DNA from: Flavobacteriaceae bacterium
GTDB taxonomy: Bacteria > Bacteroidota > Bacteroidia > Flavobacteriales > Flavobacteriaceae
Assembly (NCBI GenBank): GCA_029238555.1
Contig: JAQWFV010000064.1
Location: forward strand, 1-21,624
DNA: 21,624 nt
Direction: 5' to 3'
Positions within the stretch are counted from its first letter, which is position 1. Every line of letters begins with the position of its first letter. The position numbers and the translations under genes are program-made. This document shows positions 16,830 through 21,624 of the stretch, in pieces. The notes beneath the pieces were generated by a model. It was given only the letters and a program-made list of their open reading frames with translations, was not told the DNA's origin and ran no database searches.

Positions 16830-17851
16830 TTCTTGGGTTTATAAGAAGCTTCTTTCAACAGATCTAACGCAGAAACTTCGAGGAGTTTTAATAAATTTTT
16901 ATCGTGTTTTTCGTAATAAGCTTTGGCCATTTGAAACCCTATAAACTGTGCAATTCTAGGAGAAGATTCCCGGTCTAAGGCTAGCTGAAATTTAGAAAAT
17001 GGTGCGGGAAACAAAAAGCGGTACTCCAAATCAGTATCTGTACTGTAAAGGTATTCACGTTCTAAAAAGTAGCGCCAAACCTGTGCTTCATTTTCCACAG
17101 CCCATTGGTATTGCGCTTCAGTGTATTTCAGATGTTGTGCCGCAGTTGCATGGGGCCAAACCAGGGTTTGAAGGAATACTTTTTTACCCGCATAAACCAT
17201 TTTATCCAAGAAATACCCATTGCTGTCCTGCGTCACAAAAGGGGCCACTAAATCAGCAGAGAAATCAGTGAGTATGTATCTGGCGTCTAAGTCTTGTTTT
17301 ATATATTGGGGAAATGATTTGTAGTACTCGTGATCAGGCCCCAAATAATGGTCTAATGCAATGAGCCACATGCTGTCTGTAACCACAACCCTATTTTGAA
17401 TGTCTAAGCCAGAAGTCAATGTACTTAAGGTATATACTTTAGGCAAATAAGTGGCTTGATTGGGCTCAGGCTTTAAGGAATTAAACAGCAGCTTAAAGTG
17501 TGCGTTCAAATGAGACAATTCACTGGTGGTCTCGGTAAACGCACCAAAAATACGACTTATCTCTTTAGAAATTTGCTTTTCAACACTGTATTTCAATTTG
17601 AATTCCCAAATACTATCGGGGGTTTGCTTTGGGAAAAAGAAAGGATACTCGTCCTTTAACCTTTTGAGATCAGACCCATTACTCGCTCCAAATTCAAGGT
17701 CAAATCGATTAATTGTTAAGACTTTTTCCACTGCCTTTATGTCACTTTCAAGCGCATTGTCGTTACGGCAAGAAACCAAAAAAAAAGCACAGATAGACCC
17801 CAGGATTACACCGGAGAAAAAAGAATTGGTCTTTTGCTTTAATATTCTCAA
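16826..17851 (-). CDS. gldB: Gliding motility lipoprotein GldB
   Basis: Lipoprotein required for gliding motility and type IX secretion-linked movement in Flavobacterium. The 341-residue product has a basic N-terminus, a hydrophobic stretch at about residues 11-27 and a lipobox LVSC with the lipidated Cys at 28. A long soluble domain follows, including NRFDLEFGASNG, DSMWLIALDHYLG and the FIGFQMAKAYYEKH segment near the C-terminus, of the GldB family. The start is a TTG at 17851; no in-frame ATG exists between it and an upstream stop. A TAACTTTG element (17874-17881) upstream fits as its promoter. It is divergent from nadE. Confidence 0.9.
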   Translation of the reverse strand: MRILKQKTNSFFSGVILGSICAFFLVSCRNDNALESDIKAVEKVLTINRFDLEFGASNGSDLKRLKDEYPFFFPKQTPDSIWEFKLKYSVEKQISKEISRIFGAFTETTSELSHLNAHFKLLFNSLKPEPNQATYLPKVYTLSTLTSGLDIQNRVVVTDSMWLIALDHYLGPDHEYYKSFPQYIKQDLDARYILTDFSADLVAPFVTQDSNGYFLDKMVYAGKKVFLQTLVWPHATAAQHLKYTEAQYQWAVENEAQVWRYFLEREYLYSTDTDLEYRFLFPAPFSKFQLALDRESSPRIAQFIGFQMAKAYYEKHDKNLLKLLEVSALDLLKEASYKPKK

Positions 17852-17873
17852 AGTAGGGCTTAATTTTATGGCT

Positions 17874-17881
17874 CAAAGTTA
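17874..17881 (-). promoter_or_regulatory. -7 promoter element of gldB-gldC
   Basis: TAACTTTG on the minus strand fits TAnnTTTG exactly and lies 22 bp upstream of the gldB TTG, so the leader would be about 16 bases. A TTTG at 17894-17897 is too close (12 bp) for a standard -33 element, so support is moderate. Confidence 0.5.
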
Positions 17882-17907
17882 GTCGTTTTAAAACAAATCC
17901 ACGCCTT

Positions 17908-18696
17908 ATGCAGACAGAAAAAATCATTGATCACATTGTAAATTGGCTCAAAGAATACGCTCAAAAATCTGGTTCAAAAGGCTTTGTTATTGGGGTCTCT
18001 GGCGGAATTGATTCTGCAGTAACGGCTACACTTTGTGCCAAAACAGGCCTGCCCCTGCTTTGTCTAAATATGCCTATTCACCAAGCAGAAAACCAACTAA
18101 ACAGAGCTAGTAATCACGTGAGTTGGTTGCAAAAAAATCATCAGAATGTTTCTGTGGAATCCGTAGCACTAACCCCTGTTTTTGATAGCTTAGTAGCGGC
18201 ATTTCCAGCCGTGAAAAACGAAGAAGAGCGTTTTATGAGTCTCGCCAACACCAGAGCAAGGCTTAGAATGACTAGTCTCTATTACTTTGCCGCGCTTCAC
18301 GGATATTTGGTTGCTGGTACAGGAAACAAAGTAGAAGATTTTGGCGTAGGATTCTATACCAAATACGGAGACGGAGGAGTAGACTTAAGCCCCATTGCAG
18401 ATCTGCTAAAGACAGAAGTTTTTGCCCTTGGAAAAGCATTAGGGGTGAATGAGGAAATCTTAGAGGCGGCACCCACGGACGGACTTTGGGGAGACCACAG
18501 AACAGATGAAGACCAAATAGGTGCTAGCTACCCTGAATTAGAGTGGGCTATGAAAATGCAAGACCTAGGAAAAAGTTTAGCCGACTTCTCTGGACGTGAA
18601 GCTACCGTTTATGAGATTTATACCAGGCTAAACCGCAATAATCAGCACAAAATGAACCCTATCCCAGTTTGTGAAATTCCGAAAGAACTTCTTTAA
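17908..18696 (+). CDS. nadE: NAD(+) synthase NadE
   Basis: Converts nicotinate adenine dinucleotide to NAD+ with ATP, the last step of NAD biosynthesis. The 262-residue product has the PP-loop SGGIDSA at residues 31-37, an RARLRMTSLYYFA segment and the binding stretch GTGNKVEDFGVGFYTKYGDG, followed by DLSPIADLLKTEVFALGKALG. There is no N-terminal glutaminase domain, so it is expected to use free ammonia. It begins 56 bp from the divergent gldB start. Only a weak plus-strand promoter candidate (TAATTTTA, one mismatch, 17861-17868) is seen upstream. Confidence 0.96.
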   Translation: MQTEKIIDHIVNWLKEYAQKSGSKGFVIGVSGGIDSAVTATLCAKTGLPLLCLNMPIHQAENQLNRASNHVSWLQKNHQNVSVESVALTPVFDSLVAAFPAVKNEEERFMSLANTRARLRMTSLYYFAALHGYLVAGTGNKVEDFGVGFYTKYGDGGVDLSPIADLLKTEVFALGKALGVNEEILEAAPTDGLWGDHRTDEDQIGASYPELEWAMKMQDLGKSLADFSGREATVYEIYTRLNRNNQHKMNPIPVCEIPKELL

Positions 18697-18864
18697 AATC
18701 AGCTAAATAAGCGCCAAACCGCAAATAGACAACAGGTTTTCAGGCACATCTTCAGTAAAAGAAATCAAATAATTTGTAGGAATTTACCTATAGTGTGTGA
18801 TTTTTTTGTAAATTTATTTTTTAATTCATTTTTCAAGAATCCCAAATCTTTAGAAAAATAAATC
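18697..18864. other. AT-rich intergenic region between nadE and the response regulator
   Basis: This 168-bp region becomes strongly AT-rich over its last 70 bp (18795-18864), with runs of T. It probably holds the promoter of the regulator gene. I could not find an exact TAnnTTTG at a sensible distance from the ATG at 18865, nor a clear terminator for nadE. No open frame of note. Confidence 0.4.
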
Positions 18865-19494
18865 ATGACAAATATACTTATTGCAGATGCGCATCCCATA
18901 TTGAGAATGGGACTGAGTATGGTTTTGAACAGTGCTGAAGAATTTCACCTACAAGATGCTGTTGCCACTACCAGCCAACTTTTCACCGCTATTGAAAAGC
19001 AAATTCCCCATATTGTTATATTGGAAATGGATATTCCTGAAATCAATGGAATTGCCACAATTAGAAGGCTTAAGAAAATAAACACCAATATTAAAGTACT
19101 TATTTTTAGTAGTCAGCCAGAGTCTGTATACGCACTTAGTGCAGTTAGAGCTGGTGCTTACGGCTACCTTCCCAAAACAGCCAGGGTAGATCAAATACTC
19201 ACAGCGCTTACTCAAATTAGCCAAGGAAAAATTTACCTCACCAACACACTCACGGAGCAACTCAAAAAAGAGAAGTCAGGCGAAGAAGAAAAATCTATTT
19301 TCAGAAAATTATCGTCTCGTGAAATTGAGGTGCTAAAATTATTGGCCTCAGGAAAGAAAAACAAAGAGGTGGCAAATGGCTTAGACATTAATGAAAAAAC
19401 AGTGAGTACCTACAAGGCCAGACTTATGAAGAAATTAAATGTCACCAATATAGTAGACTTGCTTCAGCAAGCTAAGGCGCTAGAGCTTTATTAG
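18865..19494 (+). CDS. Atypical LuxR/NarL-type response regulator transcription factor
   Basis: 209-residue protein with an N-terminal receiver-like domain (about 1-120) and a C-terminal LuxR-type helix-turn-helix (about 148-209, with KLSSREIEVLKLLASGK and INEKTVSTYKARLMKKLNV). The receiver is degenerate: the phosphoacceptor Asp is Glu54 (ILEMDIPEING), and the acidic pair near the start is D8-A9. The Thr/Ser position (S82/S83) and the Lys (K104 in LPKTA) are kept. It is therefore unlikely to be controlled by ordinary Asp phosphorylation; Glu may hold an active-like state or the domain may bind another ligand. No histidine kinase is adjacent. It is transcribed on the plus strand after nadE and converges with dnaG. 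Target genes cannot be inferred. Confidence 0.9.
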   Translation: MTNILIADAHPILRMGLSMVLNSAEEFHLQDAVATTSQLFTAIEKQIPHIVILEMDIPEINGIATIRRLKKINTNIKVLIFSSQPESVYALSAVRAGAYGYLPKTARVDQILTALTQISQGKIYLTNTLTEQLKKEKSGEEEKSIFRKLSSREIEVLKLLASGKKNKEVANGLDINEKTVSTYKARLMKKLNVTNIVDLLQQAKALELY

Positions 19495-19583
19495 CGACAC
19501 AAAAGCCTTCCAAGCTTAAAAAACAACACTACCAACGCATTGAAAGAAAACACCCTATTTAAGCCCTAAGAGTACACCTCCTA

Positions 19584-21572
19584 TTAAGAGAGCACCCTGT
19601 TTAATTTTTTATTCAATAAGGTATACAGCTGCAAATAAGACACCAACTCCTCTTTTACTTCGCGATGGTCTTTTTCTATATCTCTAGTGGTCTCCTGCAT
19701 AACCCCCATACGCTTTTTAATCAAGAAACACCTTAGGCTTAAAATGGTTTCCGTCACCAATTGAGACACTCCCAAAGCCTTGTTTTTTGGAAAAATATCT
19801 TTCTTCTCCCACTGTCCAAGTGAATACTTTTCCTCCTCCATTAATATAGACGATATGGCTGCTGAAAGTTCTTCTGACTGGTTTCTGATAAAAACTGTTA
19901 GGTCAAAATTTTCTGACTGATTAAAAGATTCTATGAGTTTAAAATAAATCCCTTTAAAATGGTCCTGTGTGAGTTCAATCTCATCTTCTTGCAGGTCTAA
20001 ATAGACCTTTTCAAAGACTTTTTGTTCCACTTTTTTAGGGGTCAAAACCAATTCCCCAGCATCGTTAGAGGCTAAAATCAAGTCCTCAAAAGTGGCTTTA
20101 TGATTTCCATAAAGCAGTAAAATTTCAATGATTTTCTTCTCCAGTATCCACTGAACATTTAGCTTTTCTACCTCAGGGGTTTCTGGCTTAACTACTTTAA
20201 AACGCTCTTCTGCTGCAGCCCCATTTTTTTGCGCTACACCCTTAGCATTCGCTTCTTTTTTAGAGACTTGCGCCAAGGTATTATAAAGTACCTGCTCTGA
20301 AATATCCATAATTTGAGCACAAGACTGCAAATAGACTTCCCGTTGAATAGCATCTGGGATTTTAGCAATACTCCCTACAATATCTCGAATGGTTTCTGCT
20401 CTTTTTACAGGGTCGTTGGCCGCCTCTTTAACCAAAATAGAAGCCTTAAACTGTATAAAATCCTGAGATTCCCTCTCCAAATACGCACTAAGCACCTCTA
20501 AGGAGTGCTTTTTAGAAAAGCTGTCCGGATCTTCTCCTTCAGGGAAAGTACAAATTTTTACATTCATCCCCTGTTCTAAAATAAGATCAATTCCCCTAAT
20601 AGAAGCCCTGAGACCAGCAGCGTCTCCGTCAAAGAGCACCGTAATGTTTTTAGTCAGACGGCTCAATAACCTAATTTGATCAGATGTCAATGCCGTACCA
20701 CTGGAAGACACCACATTGTGAATTCCGGACTGATGCATTTGAATCACATCCGTATAACCCTCTACCAAGTAGCAATTATCCTGCTTCGCAATGGCTTGCT
20801 TAGCCATATATATCCCGTAGAGTACTTTACTTTTATTATAAATATCGCTCTCAGGAGAGTTCAAATATTTGGCCGCCTTTTTATCCTGTGTAAGGATTCT
20901 CCCGCCAAAACCAAGTACCCTGCCGCTCATAGAGTGAATAGGAAACATCACCCTGCCTTTAAAACGATCAAAAGTCTTAGCTGTAGCTTGCTCATTGGTC
21001 GGTTTAACGATAGTCAGTCCTGTAGCCTCCAAGTACTTTAAGTCATACTTTTTATCAATAGCTGCCTTAGTAAATCCATCCCATTCATCCAAGCAATAAC
21101 CCAGTCCAAATTTCTTTATGGTTTCATCTGTAAACCCGCGCTCCCTAAAGTAGGAAAGCCCTATTGCCTGGCCTGCGGCCGATGCCCAAAGGATCTCTGA
21201 AAAATACCGCGCCGCATATTCAGACACCAAATACATACTCTCTCTTTCATCCGCAGCCTCCTTTTGCTCATCTGTTTGAATGGTTTCTTCAATCTCAATT
21301 TGATATTTTTTGGCCAAGTAACGAATGGCTTCAGGATAGGTAAAGTGCTCGTGTTCCATGACAAATGCCACCACATTACCTCCTTTTCCACTAGAAAAAT
21401 CTTTCCAAATTTGTTTCACAGGAGAAACCATAAAACTCGGAGAGCGCTCATCTGTAAAAGGACTGAGTCCCTTAAAATTAGCACCAGATTTTTTTAACTG
21501 AACAAAATCTCCAATGACTTCTTCAATTCTAGCGGTTTCGTAAACTTTATCTATGGTATTCTTTGAAATCAA
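19584..21572 (-). CDS. dnaG: DNA primase DnaG
   Basis: Synthesises RNA primers at the replication fork with the DnaB helicase. The 662-residue product has an N-terminal CHC2-type domain (about 1-95), the RNA-polymerase-like core with FDRFKGRVMFPI at 201-212, and the Toprim motifs VEGYTD (Glu271) at 270-275 and FDGDAAG with Asp315/Asp317. A divergent C-terminal helicase-interaction domain follows. The N-terminal domain lacks all four zinc ligands: the positions of E. coli Cys40, His43, Cys61 and Cys64 read Ser37, Thr40, Asp58 and Ser61. The start is a TTG at 21572 before ISKNTIDKVYE. Only near-matches to a -7 element lie upstream before the window ends. Confidence 0.96.
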   Translation of the reverse strand: MISKNTIDKVYETARIEEVIGDFVQLKKSGANFKGLSPFTDERSPSFMVSPVKQIWKDFSSGKGGNVVAFVMEHEHFTYPEAIRYLAKKYQIEIEETIQTDEQKEAADERESMYLVSEYAARYFSEILWASAAGQAIGLSYFRERGFTDETIKKFGLGYCLDEWDGFTKAAIDKKYDLKYLEATGLTIVKPTNEQATAKTFDRFKGRVMFPIHSMSGRVLGFGGRILTQDKKAAKYLNSPESDIYNKSKVLYGIYMAKQAIAKQDNCYLVEGYTDVIQMHQSGIHNVVSSSGTALTSDQIRLLSRLTKNITVLFDGDAAGLRASIRGIDLILEQGMNVKICTFPEGEDPDSFSKKHSLEVLSAYLERESQDFIQFKASILVKEAANDPVKRAETIRDIVGSIAKIPDAIQREVYLQSCAQIMDISEQVLYNTLAQVSKKEANAKGVAQKNGAAAEERFKVVKPETPEVEKLNVQWILEKKIIEILLLYGNHKATFEDLILASNDAGELVLTPKKVEQKVFEKVYLDLQEDEIELTQDHFKGIYFKLIESFNQSENFDLTVFIRNQSEELSAAISSILMEEEKYSLGQWEKKDIFPKNKALGVSQLVTETILSLRCFLIKKRMGVMQETTRDIEKDHREVKEELVSYLQLYTLLNKKLNRVLS

Positions 21573-21624
21573 TTCAAATGCATTTAGTCCATAAAAGTAA
21601 CAAATAAAGACCGCTTTAAAAAGG

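Noticed and set aside
19495..19583. Possible terminator or small gene in the 89-bp gap between the response regulator and dnaG.
   Set aside because: Only a short direct repeat (TAAGAG) is seen, with no hairpin and no credible open frame.

Overview
The window is a stretch of core chromosome from a member of Bacteroidota, almost certainly the family Flavobacteriaceae. The evidence is the gldB/gldC gliding-motility pair, promoter elements matching the Bacteroidota -7 consensus TAnnTTTG, AT-rich non-coding DNA, few clear Shine-Dalgarno sequences, and protein sequences that read as flavobacterial versions of their families. No mobile element, CRISPR array, prophage, tRNA or rRNA is visible, and every gene is intact except ftsZ, which runs off the left edge.

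Region 1 (1-14774, all minus strand) is the division and cell wall (dcw) cluster. In transcription order, right to left, it is mraZ, rsmH, ftsL, ftsI, murE, mraY, murD, ftsW, murG, murC, ftsQ, ftsA, ftsZ (3' end cut off). Most junctions overlap or are separated by only a few bases, which suggests one long transcription unit. The genes cover UDP-MurNAc-peptide synthesis (MurC, MurD, MurE), lipid I and lipid II formation (MraY, MurG), septal glycan polymerisation and crosslinking (FtsW, FtsI), the divisome scaffold (FtsL, FtsQ, FtsA, FtsZ) and the MraZ/RsmH head genes. murF and ddl are absent from their usual places. The only sizeable gap is 130 bp between murG and murC.

Region 2 (14775-14985) is the divergent control region. 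On the minus strand it holds three MraZ-type boxes at exact 10-bp spacing, just upstream of a perfect -7 element (TATATTTG) for mraZ. On the plus strand it holds a second TATATTTG element for the alpha/beta hydrolase gene. At 211 bp it is the longest gene-free stretch in the window; no gap exceeds 300 bp.

Region 3 (14986-21572) carries an alpha/beta hydrolase and the ribosome-assembly GTPase gene engB (plus strand), the gldB-gldC pair (minus), nadE and an atypical LuxR-type response regulator (plus), and dnaG (minus). Two proteins depart from their family norms: DnaG has lost all four zinc ligands of its N-terminal domain, and the response regulator has Glu where the phosphoacceptor Asp should be.

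Seven of the 19 visible starts appear to be non-ATG (GTG for mraZ, ftsL, ftsI and murG; TTG for ftsW, gldB and dnaG). Several longest reading frames begin upstream of the likely true start; the coordinates given here are the chosen starts. This is mostly a well-known conserved region, and I did not find a clearly undescribed system in it.
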